From an uncultured Prevotella sp. (GTDB taxonomy: Bacteria; Bacteroidota; Bacteroidia; Bacteroidales; Bacteroidaceae), in NCBI GenBank assembly GCA_905235835.1, contig CAJONQ010000003.1:1-51611 (forward strand): a stretch of 51,611 bases of DNA, given 5' to 3'. The notes below the pieces were generated by a model. The model had not been told where the DNA came from, did not search any database, and worked only from the letters and a program-made list of their open reading frames with translations. Below are positions 33,346 to 42,178 of this stretch, piece by piece. Position numbers and translations under genes: made by a program. Numbering within the stretch: position 1 is the first letter of the stretch; each line of letters begins with the position of its first letter.

Positions 33346-35406
33346 TCATTCTGTGCAGTCAGGATCGCTCTTCACGATGTCAGCCTGTGGGAAGGCGCTG
33401 ATGCGCAGACGTGCTGCCCCCATAGGGATAAGGGTGATGGTCTCCGTCGTCGTGCTACGTCCGGCAAAACGGGTAGGCAGAATGTCGGTCATGCCCTTGC
33501 CGTCAAAGCCCCATGACGGAACTTTCTTGCCCTTGGCGGTGAAGGTAAGGGGCACGGATTGCTGGGTGAAAGGATAGTTGTCTGCCGGCCAAGCGCGTTG
33601 GCTGACGGTGATATCTACAGGTATGCCATCGTTGACACATAGTGCGTAGTTCCAGTCGGAATTTGCGAAAAGTTCGTATGCCGGCCATTTCGACTTGTCT
33701 ACTCCAGCCTGCCAGTGAGAGTCACCCTGCACGATGTCGGGATCGCTGGGGTCGCGCTGCTTGTACTGCTCGTCAATCTTGAGCGAGAGAGTCAGCGGAC
33801 CGTAGTTCACGCTGACGCTGCCCTTGTTTTGTGCCCACACCTGTGTGGTAATGGCCATGGGCAGAGTGAGGGTCACCTCGTCGCCGTCATTCCAAGTCTT
33901 TTTTATCTTCACATACTTGCCAGCCTCAGCATTGGTGGTATTGCCACCGGCAGTAACCGTAGCATTCTTAGCCCATGCAGGAATACGCAGGTACAGCGGG
34001 AATTCAACAGCTCCATCGGTCTTGACGGTCAACGAAACCTTTTCCTCAAAGGGATACTTGGTATCCTCTATCAGCGTCACAGTCTTGCCACCACCCACGG
34101 TGGTCGTGGTCTCGCTGGCACTGTAGAGAGCCGTACAGAGTCCACCGTCATTGGTAGCCATCACCAGATGCTCCGTAAAGTAGGGCCATCCCATGCCGTG
34201 GTTATGCTGACAACAGCGGCTGCTGAAGGGACTCATGGAGAGCATGCCTAAAAGTCCGTTGTCGATGCTGCCGCCGTAGTTCCTACCGTCGCTGATTGCC
34301 ATGTTAGGCGAGGTGATGTAACGCAGCGACCGCATGTCGGGCATAAGGGCGGCAGGCAGGGTGTTGAAAGCCACGTTCTCACAGTGGTCTGCCCAGAAGG
34401 GGTCGCCGGTGATACCCATCATCATCTCGTCGCTCGCCATCTGCTCCACCAGTGCACACGTCTCTGCGCCCTGGCGCGGGTCAAAATATCCCTGTCGGGC
34501 ATTCTCGTCGGCGCCGTACATACCGCCGGGCACCTGTCCGTAGCGCTTGCGCATGGTGTTGTGGTTGTCGTAGGCAGCCTGCAACATCTTCTCGTCTCCA
34601 TTATATATATAATAGGTGGCGGGCTCTCGGAATCCCTGTGCCACGTTCACGCCGTGCCAGTTGGGCAGATCGTCCTTCATGGTCCAGTCCACGCCGCAGC
34701 GGTGCAGTTTGTCGATGAGTGGCAGGATACTCTGGTCCCCAGTCTGGTTGTAAAGCCAAACGACGCTCCATTCGTTGTCACCGCCACGCTTGCCTTGCCA
34801 CAGTCCTTTCAGGAAATGATCGTCGGGAATGGTCAGCTCCCACTTGAAGTAGTTGGTCATCGCCGTCAATACCCGCTCGTCACCCGTAGCCTCATAATAG
34901 GTCTGCAAAGCCCAGAGCATGGGCATCTTCGCCCACAGGTCTGGGGTGTTGGGGTCGCCGTCGGTGCCGCTGGGTCCCAGCTCTCCGTTCGCTTTCAGAT
35001 GTGTCAGCACACCCTCGAACCACACCTGAGCCTCATTCTTCAAGGCATCGTCATTCATAATGTAAGCCAGTGACGAGTAGCCGCGCAACCAGTAGGGCAC
35101 CTCCTCCCAGCCATGATTGCCGGTGTCGCTGAGCCACTGGTTGTTGTTCTTGTCCAGCCAGTCGCTCACGGTGCCTAACTGTCCGTTGAGTCCGTTCTTC
35201 TGGCGGGTGAGCATCTCTAAGAGCCAGCCTTTGGGCTGTACCTGTCCTACAGGCAGTTTCTTCAGGTAACCGCCATGCAGGGGGGCACGATAGCCCCCGT
35301 CGGCAGTCATTGCCGGACGGTCAACGATGGTGATTACTGCCTGTGCCTGTGCTGCGAGTGCCATGGTGGCAGCGGCAATCATTGTCTTTATTCTTATTGT
35401 TCTCAT
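33346..35406 (-). CDS. Secreted GH127 beta-L-arabinofuranosidase-like enzyme
   Basis: The 686-aa protein has a signal peptide (about 1-23) and the family 127 (formerly DUF1680) layout of an (alpha/alpha)6 barrel plus beta-sandwiches. The zinc site known from HypBA1 is intact: Glu315 and Cys317 (GAETC) and Cys398-Cys399 (RCCQHN), where HypBA1 has Glu338, Cys340 and Cys417-Cys418 with the nucleophile cysteine. It probably removes beta-L-arabinofuranose or a related furanose. The usual CCPPN-type context is replaced by CCQHNHG, so the specificity may differ. It sits 33 bp after the beta-sandwich protein and 54 bp before the MFS permease. Confidence 0.87.
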   Translation of the reverse strand: MRTIRIKTMIAAATMALAAQAQAVITIVDRPAMTADGGYRAPLHGGYLKKLPVGQVQPKGWLLEMLTRQKNGLNGQLGTVSDWLDKNNNQWLSDTGNHGWEEVPYWLRGYSSLAYIMNDDALKNEAQVWFEGVLTHLKANGELGPSGTDGDPNTPDLWAKMPMLWALQTYYEATGDERVLTAMTNYFKWELTIPDDHFLKGLWQGKRGGDNEWSVVWLYNQTGDQSILPLIDKLHRCGVDWTMKDDLPNWHGVNVAQGFREPATYYIYNGDEKMLQAAYDNHNTMRKRYGQVPGGMYGADENARQGYFDPRQGAETCALVEQMASDEMMMGITGDPFWADHCENVAFNTLPAALMPDMRSLRYITSPNMAISDGRNYGGSIDNGLLGMLSMSPFSSRCCQHNHGMGWPYFTEHLVMATNDGGLCTALYSASETTTTVGGGKTVTLIEDTKYPFEEKVSLTVKTDGAVEFPLYLRIPAWAKNATVTAGGNTTNAEAGKYVKIKKTWNDGDEVTLTLPMAITTQVWAQNKGSVSVNYGPLTLSLKIDEQYKQRDPSDPDIVQGDSHWQAGVDKSKWPAYELFANSDWNYALCVNDGIPVDITVSQRAWPADNYPFTQQSVPLTFTAKGKKVPSWGFDGKGMTDILPTRFAGRSTTTETITLIPMGAARLRISAFPQADIVKSDPDCTE

Positions 35407-35439
35407 TGCGATATAAATATTAATCAGTTTTTGTTTATA

Positions 35440-36747
35440 CTATTTAATGACGACTTTCTTTCCGTTGACAATATAAATCCCTTTGCCGAGTGCCTGCCAA
35501 CTGTTACCTACGAGCTGTCCTCTGAGGTTATACACCCGCTGGTCGTCAATTGTCGGCACGTTCCTTGTCACGGTGGAGATGGCAGTCGGTGGTGTCAGTG
35601 TACCTTTATAGCAGAGTCCATAGTCGATGTGTCCGCCGCCATCGCCGGCTGTCAGCGACACTGCCAAGACGTTGTCGCCCTCTTTCAGCAGTTGTTTGTT
35701 TCTTGGTGTCAGCGTGTACGACGCATACTCATTGTCATTAAAACCTATCTTCTGGAAGAGGAGCGTTCCGTTCAGATACACCTTGGGGTTCTCGTCGTAG
35801 CTGCACAGCACCTGCACTGGCATGTTCTGCAGCTGTTGCACCTCATCAGCCGTCAGCGTGAAGTGGCGGCGCACCAGCAGCGGCAGCCGCTCACTGCCCC
35901 ATTCGGTGGTACGGAACTTGTCGTCGCTGTTGCTGAGCGGTCCGTAGCCCTGGTACCAGTCGTCCTCTGCAATGCAGCGTCCCGTCCAGTCGGCAGCTTG
36001 CACGGTACTCAGCTCTTCGTTGCTGTTCAGGAAATAGTAGGCACATGGCCATGATCCGCCATCGAGTGTCGGCAGCAGGAAGCGCAGCATGTCTGCCTCG
36101 TAGAGTCCGCAGTCGGCATAAGCGCCTCCCCAGTTCTGGTGTACATGGACGGCAATGACGTTCTCCGTCCCGTCGGTCTTTATGAGTGCTTTCTGCTCAG
36201 CCGTCAACAACACATATTCATCGTTGTTCCAACCGTCGGCGACGCTATGCACCAGAACACCGTTGATATACCATTCTGCCGGAGCGTCGTCATGTCCGCA
36301 TGCCAGGAAAATGTCGCCGGCAACGGGGTTGCTAAGCGTAAACGTGCGCCGCAGATAGATATCACCCGTGATACCAGCGTTAATCCACTGATAGGAGCTG
36401 TAGCCCTTGTAAGTGGCATCGCTGCTGAAGGGAGCCTGCCGTTGCGCCCACGACTTAGAACCGTTGGTCAGCGTGTAGTTGCTGTCATACCACTTTCTGC
36501 CTTGGTCATCATCGGGGGGAGTTCCCCATACGGAATATTTGGTACCCTCAGAGCAGCTGACTCCCGAGTTAAACACCATGACCTGTGCCGACCAGCGCTG
36601 CGACGGTGTCCATTGTGATGACGGCAGCACGACTTTGTTGGCGTTCCATGTAGCCACATCAGTAGCGTTTCCATCCTGTGCGTTGCATACTGTGCTTGTC
36701 GTAAGCACAACAGCAAGCATCGAAATGAGTAAGAAATTCTTTTGCAT
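35440..36747 (-). CDS. Secreted protein with two duplicated beta-sandwich domains
   Basis: The 435-aa product has a signal peptide (about 1-24) and two related modules resembling GH2-type galactose-binding-like sugar-binding domains. Key parts recur: WYINGVLVHS/NNDEYVLLT/AVHVHQNWGG and VYLNGTLLFQ/NDNEYASYT/AVSLTAGDGG. No catalytic domain follows. The end (VYNLRGQLVG...KGIYIVNGKKVVIK) resembles a short type IX secretion sorting tail, so the protein is probably surface-displayed or released. Frames upstream of ATG 36747 are open but lack a signal peptide at the N-terminus, so this start is chosen. It lies between the ROK kinase and GH127 genes and may help GH127 bind substrate (inference). Confidence 0.78.
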   Translation of the reverse strand: MQKNFLLISMLAVVLTTSTVCNAQDGNATDVATWNANKVVLPSSQWTPSQRWSAQVMVFNSGVSCSEGTKYSVWGTPPDDDQGRKWYDSNYTLTNGSKSWAQRQAPFSSDATYKGYSSYQWINAGITGDIYLRRTFTLSNPVAGDIFLACGHDDAPAEWYINGVLVHSVADGWNNDEYVLLTAEQKALIKTDGTENVIAVHVHQNWGGAYADCGLYEADMLRFLLPTLDGGSWPCAYYFLNSNEELSTVQAADWTGRCIAEDDWYQGYGPLSNSDDKFRTTEWGSERLPLLVRRHFTLTADEVQQLQNMPVQVLCSYDENPKVYLNGTLLFQKIGFNDNEYASYTLTPRNKQLLKEGDNVLAVSLTAGDGGGHIDYGLCYKGTLTPPTAISTVTRNVPTIDDQRVYNLRGQLVGNSWQALGKGIYIVNGKKVVIK

Positions 36748-36760
36748 ATATATATTTATT

Positions 36761-37741
36761 TTATTTAAACAATGAATACTCAGGTACTTCCCACGCCAAA
36801 GCACTGGCTCCCAGGACATCACGCTCACGGTAGTCTAAGCGAGACCTGATGATTTTCACCTTGCCGCTCAGGTTGGGGAAAACATGACTCTCGAACGACT
36901 CGATAGCTGGTTCAAGCAGCCAGTGACCTGCCTGTGAGATACCACCGGTGACGACAATGACCTCCGGGTTAATGATAGATGCATAGTTAGCCAGTCCGAT
37001 GCCGAACAGATAACCTGTCCGCCGGTAGGTCTCTATGGCAAGTGCGTCACCCTTTTCGCACAGTTTCTCAATGATAATGGGGGTCAGTTCGGCTTGCTCC
37101 CTCATCAGTGACGGCGCATCACTCTCAGCCATCAGATCCCTGGCATTCTGCACCAGACCATTTGCGGCAGTATAAGCCTCTAAGCAACCTTTACGTCCGC
37201 AACCACAGGGGCGTCCGCCGTCGATGAGACAGGTATGCCCTATCTCACCGGCATAGCCCATCGCCCCATGCTGTTCCTGACCGTTGGAGAAGTAACAACT
37301 GCCTAAGCCGATACCCAGGTTAACTACCAGAAAGTCCTTCAGTCCATGGGCACAGCCAAACATTCTTTCGCCAAGTGCTGAGGCATGGCAGTCATTGCCC
37401 ACAGCCACGGCAGCTCCCAGCTGGTCACGCAAAATAGCTGCCAGCGGAATGACTCCTTTCCACGGCAGATTGGCGGCATTTTCGATGCTGCCTGTCATAA
37501 AGTTGGAGCTGGGACAACTGATGCCGATAGATCTTATCTTGTCATAGCCCCCATTATTCTCAGAGAGTGTGATGATGACTTCTACCAATTTGTTCACATA
37601 ATGGTTGATATCAGGATAATCATTGGTGGGAAAACAATCCTTTGCGATGATATTGCCCCGCACATCAACGATAGCAAGATTGGTGGCATCATTACTTATG
37701 TCAACTCCGATGACACGTTCTCTTAAAACAAGGGCCTCCAT
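36761..37741 (-). CDS. ROK-family sugar kinase
   Basis: The 326-aa protein is a ROK (repressor, ORF, kinase) member without an N-terminal DNA-binding domain, so a sugar kinase. IGVDIS starts the ATP-binding fold, GNDCHASALGE holds the catalytic Asp117, and the zinc motif is GHTCLIDGGRPCGCGRKGC (His169, Cys179, Cys181, Cys186). The frame is open to 37801, but that TTG start would lie inside the promoter box at 37799-37806, so the ATG at 37741 is preferred; the ATG at 37786 is possible. It heads the GH127 operon. Substrate (glucose, fructose or other hexose) is unknown. Confidence 0.85.
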   Translation of the reverse strand: MEALVLRERVIGVDISNDATNLAIVDVRGNIIAKDCFPTNDYPDINHYVNKLVEVIITLSENNGGYDKIRSIGISCPSSNFMTGSIENAANLPWKGVIPLAAILRDQLGAAVAVGNDCHASALGERMFGCAHGLKDFLVVNLGIGLGSCYFSNGQEQHGAMGYAGEIGHTCLIDGGRPCGCGRKGCLEAYTAANGLVQNARDLMAESDAPSLMREQAELTPIIIEKLCEKGDALAIETYRRTGYLFGIGLANYASIINPEVIVVTGGISQAGHWLLEPAIESFESHVFPNLSGKVKIIRSRLDYRERDVLGASALAWEVPEYSLFK

Positions 37742-37798
37742 ATTTTCTTGATTTTGGTTTTTTGTTATCAGACAATTGGTTTGCATTATTTCATTATG

Positions 37799-37806
37799 CA
37801 AATGTA
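37799..37806 (-). promoter_or_regulatory. Promoter -7 box for the ROK-GH127-MFS unit
   Basis: The minus strand reads TACATTTG, matching TAnnTTTG. Transcription would start around 37790, leaving a leader of about 50 bases before the ATG at 37741. Confidence 0.55.
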
Positions 37807-37945
37807 CGGGATAATACTGACAGCGAAGGCTAAACAGCGTTCAGAAAAGGAAAAAAGTAGGTCAAAACCGCAAAACACCGTATAATTCGACCTATTATTT
37901 GTATGATTTGACCTATTATTTATTGCGCGACACACGGAAATCTAT

Positions 37946-37953
37946 TAAATTTG
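37946..37953 (+). promoter_or_regulatory. Promoter -7 box at the acyltransferase start
   Basis: TAAATTTG matches TAnnTTTG and ends only 5 bp before the ATG at 37959, so the expected transcript start falls at or next to the start codon. Confidence 0.5.
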
Positions 37954-37958
37954 CAGAC

Positions 37959-39071
37959 ATGGAAAACAAAAACAGAATCGTATTTATCGACTACATCCGC
38001 GTGGTAGCCTGTCTGATGGTCATGCTCGTCCACGCCAGTGAGAATTTCTATGGTGCCGACGCTTCCGGACTGGCAGGCAACGTGTCTATGCTTGCCCATG
38101 AGCAGAACCGCTTTTGGGTGGCATTCTGGGACGGCGGCGTGAGCCGTACGGCAGTACCGCTGTTCATGATCGTCTCGGCATTTCTGCTGGTACCTCTAAG
38201 GCAGGGACAGACCATGACGGGTTTCTATCACCGTCGCTTCCTGCGCATCCTGCCGCCCTTCTTCTGCTTTCTGCTGCTCTACACTTTCCTGCCATTGGCA
38301 TGGGGAGGAATGACGTGGGAGCAGTCACTTGCCGACCTGAGGATACTGCCTTTTAACTTCCCGTCGATGGCGGGTCACCTGTGGTTCATGTATCCGCTCA
38401 TCAGCCTCTATCTCATCATCCCCGTGGTATCGCCCTGGTTGGAGCGTGCCACTGCTAAGGACGAGCGGGTCTTTCTCGGCATCTTCGCTTTTACCACACT
38501 GACACCATGGCTGCACCGCTTCGTGTCGCCCGAGCTATGGGGCGAGTGCTTCTGGAACGAATATTCGGCATTCTGGTACTGTTCCGGCTATTTAGGCTAT
38601 CTGGTACTGGCGCATTATATCCGTGTGCACCTCGCACACTGGACCAGACAAAGACGACTGCGCATCGGCATACCCTGCTTCCTGCTGGGTGCCGCCTTCA
38701 CCGCATGGAGTTTCTGGTGGAAGGGTGTTCCTGGTCAGCTGATAGAGACACCGATGCTGGAATGGTCGTGGGAGTTCTGTACGCCCAATGTGCTCTTGGC
38801 GACCTTCGGATTGTTTCTGCTCTTCAGCTGCGTCGAGCGGCAGCGTGCCGTCATCACAGAACTGTCGCGCCTCTCGTTCGGCATGTATCTCATGCACCTG
38901 TTCTTCCTGACTCCTATCGCCAGTTGGTTCGTGGCAGGCAACGCCGCGGAGCCGCTGCTCCCCGTATGGCTGGTCATCCCCGTCATAGCGCTGCTCACGT
39001 TCCTCTGTTCTGCCGTGACCACCAAGTTGCTGTCACTCCTGCCCGGCAGCAAATACCTCGTGGGGGCATAG
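37959..39071 (+). CDS. Acyltransferase-3 family membrane protein
   Basis: The 370-aa protein has about 10 hydrophobic segments and the family start FIDYIRVVACLMVMLVHA, with the conserved histidine. Acyltransferase-3 proteins move acyl (often acetyl or succinyl) groups onto sugars of exported polysaccharides across the inner membrane. The frame is open 60 bp further upstream but contains the promoter box; ATG 37959 fits the conserved N-terminus. It is divergent from the ROK operon and convergent with the EEP fusion gene, whose stop lies 1 bp away. Confidence 0.88.
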   Translation: MENKNRIVFIDYIRVVACLMVMLVHASENFYGADASGLAGNVSMLAHEQNRFWVAFWDGGVSRTAVPLFMIVSAFLLVPLRQGQTMTGFYHRRFLRILPPFFCFLLLYTFLPLAWGGMTWEQSLADLRILPFNFPSMAGHLWFMYPLISLYLIIPVVSPWLERATAKDERVFLGIFAFTTLTPWLHRFVSPELWGECFWNEYSAFWYCSGYLGYLVLAHYIRVHLAHWTRQRRLRIGIPCFLLGAAFTAWSFWWKGVPGQLIETPMLEWSWEFCTPNVLLATFGLFLLFSCVERQRAVITELSRLSFGMYLMHLFFLTPIASWFVAGNAAEPLLPVWLVIPVIALLTFLCSAVTTKLLSLLPGSKYLVGA

Positions 39072-39072
39072 A

Positions 39073-42006
39073 TCAATAGTCAATCTCTACAGTCACACCT
39101 TCCGGCTGATTCTCAAAACTGAGCCAGAGGGTGTGACTGTTGTCGTCCCATCGGCTGTCGTTTTCCACAGAGACCTTTACCTTCTTCGGCTTCTTGGGCA
39201 GTAATACACGCATCACATTTGTCGTCTCTATAGGAGCCTTTGAGGTAAACGAGTAGGAATGTTGACCTACCACCTCGTCATACTGGCGGGAAGCGGCTGC
39301 CAGCACCTGCGGACGGTGTGCGTCCTCCACCTTATTTATATTATATAGGAACGCCTGCTCACCGGGAGCGACAGTCTTCTTCGTGACTACCGGCAACTGC
39401 GGGTCGAAGAGGTCGATGTACAGTCCGCTGAGTGTCAGCGGCTCTTGGCTGACGACATCCTCGTCCAATACGGCAGCCAACTCATAGGCGCCGCGTGACA
39501 GCAGGAAATGGTTCTTGAAATCGACCGTGCCGATTGCCGTCCTGACGGCTTCCGTCAGAACGGTGTCGCCACCTTGCCGCATGACAAACTCCTTGGGGTT
39601 CTGCCGGATAACCTGTACGGTACCTTTGCCGTAGCGGTACGTCCCTGAAGCGGCACCGGCTTCAATACCCATCAGCGCAAACAGATGGTCGGCAGGTGCC
39701 TGATAGCGGTTGTCTCCCTGATTCCACCACTCCTGCACATGCTGGAACGGGTCGTCGTCACGCGAGGCATATATCAGGTGTCCGCCGTCATGTACCCACC
39801 GGGCGATATGCTCGTTCTCGCCGGCAGACATCGGCTTCTGGTTCGAATAGCTCATCAGCAGCACACGGGTGTCCCGCCAGGCATCCTCATACCCCGTATT
39901 CTCTGAGTGTACGATGTTTACGGGAACGCCACGTTTCAGGAGCGGCAATGCCAGTCCGTAGAAGTTGGCAAGTTGCGGGTCATCGTAGCCCTCCACCGGT
40001 TGTGGCGAGCGCTGGAACATGAGCGAGTTGGACATCAGTATGCTTACCCCTTGCGTACCGCTGAGCTTGTCCGTACTCACGGGCATGTCGTTCAGCGTAT
40101 TGATCATGACCTGCATCTGGGTGCTGTAGAAACGCGGGATACGGATGCGCTCGTCGCTGTCAAGGCTTTTACGGTAGTGTCCCTCGTAGATACGATCGGG
40201 CCATGGCATCACCTCATAGAACTGATTGCCCGGAAAGAGCAGCTGGGCAGTAAAAGTAGCCTGATAGTTGCGGCGGTAGTCCTGCCAGTCCTTGGCGCGG
40301 TCCTCTATCGGGTCTGTCAGGAAATAGACGCGGCGGTGCGTGGGAGCCACCATGGAGTACATACACCCGTATTCCAGATAGGCGGTCTCAAAGGTGCGTT
40401 CTTTGACGACACCGTTGAAGAAGTTCGGTTCCCGCGCCGTCCCCGTCCACACCTGAGCGATATATCCGTCACAATTCTCCATGGATGCCAGCGATGCCTC
40501 AGGGCTCACAATCTGCCACTGGGCATAGTTGAGCAGGGAGTGCGTAGGGACATAGCATTTCACGTCAGCACCCCGCTCCCTGCCATACTGCTTGGCGTAG
40601 GTGAATGCCTCGTCGAGCGCACGGTAATAGAGATGGTACTTCAATTTGTTGGAGAGGTAGGTGTTCTCCGCTGACTCATGCTGCGGTCTCCATGGGAATC
40701 CGTAGTAGTCTTGCCATTCACGCTTGAAGGCGTCGCTGTAACCGCTTCGCGCCCAGAATTCCGGCTCTTCCAGGAAGATGGAGCTGATGCCAGCATCGAT
40801 GACGGGTTTGATATGTCGCTCCTTGAAATACGCCAGGTAGTTCTTGGTCGGCACGATATAGGGTATCAGGTGTCCGTGCCAGATCGTGTCGCCATTTACC
40901 TGTTTCTGTCCCTCGTCAAGATGCCACTTGCCGTCCCACTTACCAGTGAAGTAGTCTTGGTATTCTCCCCAGGCGATACCTGTCATGAAGTGGGTCGTAT
41001 AGCCATGCTCGCGCCAGGACGCTACCCGCTGACGGAAAGTCTCACCCCTGCGGTCGTTGGCGCCATACACCATGACCAGGTCTGAGCGGATATCAGTGGC
41101 GGGCTTCCAGTGTGCGCCAGTCTGAAAGGTGGTGCGCTCCCCCTGTTTGCTGAGCGACAAACGGACAAATACCGGGTAATGGTCTGAGGGTTGTCTCCTT
41201 TCTCCACTCTGCATCCAGTAGCTTCCGGTCATTACGCCGTAGGCGTCGACATACGTTGCCGGAGATACAAAGACATGGTCGATGCGGCTGGATGACAGAC
41301 CGTTGGGGTCGAAACCGTTAAAGGTCCCATTGGGCGCAAAGCGCAGACGGGTGGACTCATAGCAGTCTTTCAACAGACCGGAATCGGTGAAGATGTTATA
41401 AATCTCATTGGTCTGGTCGACGTTGAAGTCTCCGGTCAGGATGACTGGGCTGCCCTTGGCTATCTCCCTGATCTTGCTGACCACAAGGCGGGCTGCCTCA
41501 CGACGGGCGACGATACCGATATGATCCATGTGTAGGTTGAAAAAGTAGAAGATCTCCTGTGTCCTGACGTGTTGGAACCGTCCCCACGTGCAGATGCGTA
41601 TGTTGGCGGCGTCCCATCCTAATCCCGGACGGTCGGGGGTCTCGCTGAGCCAGAAGTTTCCTTGGTCGAGCACCCTTAGCAGATTGGTACGATAGAAGAT
41701 GGCAGAGTGTTCGCCTGCCTGCTTTCCGTCATCACGTCCCACTCCGATGTAGCGATAGCCGTCAAGCCCTGCCTGCAGGTCTACAAGTTGCGTATGGTAT
41801 GCCTCTTGCGTACCGAAGATATCGGGAGCCAGGAAGTTGATTTGCTGGCAGATGACAGGGCAACGCTGTTGCCAGCTATTGCCATTAATGCTGTCGGCGG
41901 TGTTCTTGTAGCGGATGTTGTAGGTGCCTACCAGCATTTGGGCTTGTAGTGTCATGACAGAGAGGACTGCTGACAGACACAGAAGAGAAAGTCTTTTTTT
42001 AATCAT
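39073..42006 (-). CDS. Exported fusion: EEP hydrolase plus glycosidase-like barrel
   Basis: The 977-aa protein has a signal peptide (about 1-23). Residues 24-286 form a complete endonuclease/exonuclease/phosphatase domain with TYNIRY (Asn30), GTQEAY (Glu68), LHMDHIG, TGDFNVD (Asp193, Asn195), SRIDHVF (Asp243) and PSDHYPV (Asp275-His276); such enzymes cut phosphodiesters or phosphomonoesters. Residues about 295-660 look like a TIM-barrel glycosidase with an acidic IFLEEPEFW segment (Glu413/414/416). Residues about 670-790 resemble the glutamine-amidotransferase-like domain found after GH42 barrels (LLKRGVPVNIVH, WVHDGGHLI). A beta domain ends the protein. I do not recognise a named family for the second half. 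It is divergent from the hybrid regulator, which likely controls it. Confidence 0.72.
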   Translation of the reverse strand: MIKKRLSLLCLSAVLSVMTLQAQMLVGTYNIRYKNTADSINGNSWQQRCPVICQQINFLAPDIFGTQEAYHTQLVDLQAGLDGYRYIGVGRDDGKQAGEHSAIFYRTNLLRVLDQGNFWLSETPDRPGLGWDAANIRICTWGRFQHVRTQEIFYFFNLHMDHIGIVARREAARLVVSKIREIAKGSPVILTGDFNVDQTNEIYNIFTDSGLLKDCYESTRLRFAPNGTFNGFDPNGLSSSRIDHVFVSPATYVDAYGVMTGSYWMQSGERRQPSDHYPVFVRLSLSKQGERTTFQTGAHWKPATDIRSDLVMVYGANDRRGETFRQRVASWREHGYTTHFMTGIAWGEYQDYFTGKWDGKWHLDEGQKQVNGDTIWHGHLIPYIVPTKNYLAYFKERHIKPVIDAGISSIFLEEPEFWARSGYSDAFKREWQDYYGFPWRPQHESAENTYLSNKLKYHLYYRALDEAFTYAKQYGRERGADVKCYVPTHSLLNYAQWQIVSPEASLASMENCDGYIAQVWTGTAREPNFFNGVVKERTFETAYLEYGCMYSMVAPTHRRVYFLTDPIEDRAKDWQDYRRNYQATFTAQLLFPGNQFYEVMPWPDRIYEGHYRKSLDSDERIRIPRFYSTQMQVMINTLNDMPVSTDKLSGTQGVSILMSNSLMFQRSPQPVEGYDDPQLANFYGLALPLLKRGVPVNIVHSENTGYEDAWRDTRVLLMSYSNQKPMSAGENEHIARWVHDGGHLIYASRDDDPFQHVQEWWNQGDNRYQAPADHLFALMGIEAGAASGTYRYGKGTVQVIRQNPKEFVMRQGGDTVLTEAVRTAIGTVDFKNHFLLSRGAYELAAVLDEDVVSQEPLTLSGLYIDLFDPQLPVVTKKTVAPGEQAFLYNINKVEDAHRPQVLAAASRQYDEVVGQHSYSFTSKAPIETTNVMRVLLPKKPKKVKVSVENDSRWDDNSHTLWLSFENQPEGVTVEIDY

Positions 42007-42031
42007 AGTTATTGCATTTGTAAGTTTGCTG

Positions 42032-42039
42032 CAAAGATA
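42032..42039 (-). promoter_or_regulatory. Promoter -7 box for the EEP fusion gene
   Basis: The minus strand reads TATCTTTG, matching TAnnTTTG, about 26 bp before the start at 42006. Confidence 0.6.
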
Positions 42040-42166
42040 GCATAATATGCGGACATAGCCATCATGACCGGGGACACAAACTGTTCAAAAAAGGATATAA
42101 ATTGACTATAATATCCAATAACGGCAGTTTTTCTCTGATAATTTACCGTTTTCAACTGAAAAGATG

Positions 42167-42174
42167 TATCTTTG
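42167..42174 (+). promoter_or_regulatory. Promoter -7 box at the hybrid regulator start
   Basis: TATCTTTG matches TAnnTTTG and ends 4 bp before the ATG at 42179, so the predicted transcript would have almost no leader. The upstream ATG at 42164 would lie at or before the box and is unlikely to be used. Confidence 0.55.
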
Positions 42175-42178
42175 TAGC

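Noticed and set aside
37742..37801. N-terminal extension of the ROK kinase from a TTG start
   Set aside because: The TTG lies inside the promoter -7 box, so it would not be in the transcript.
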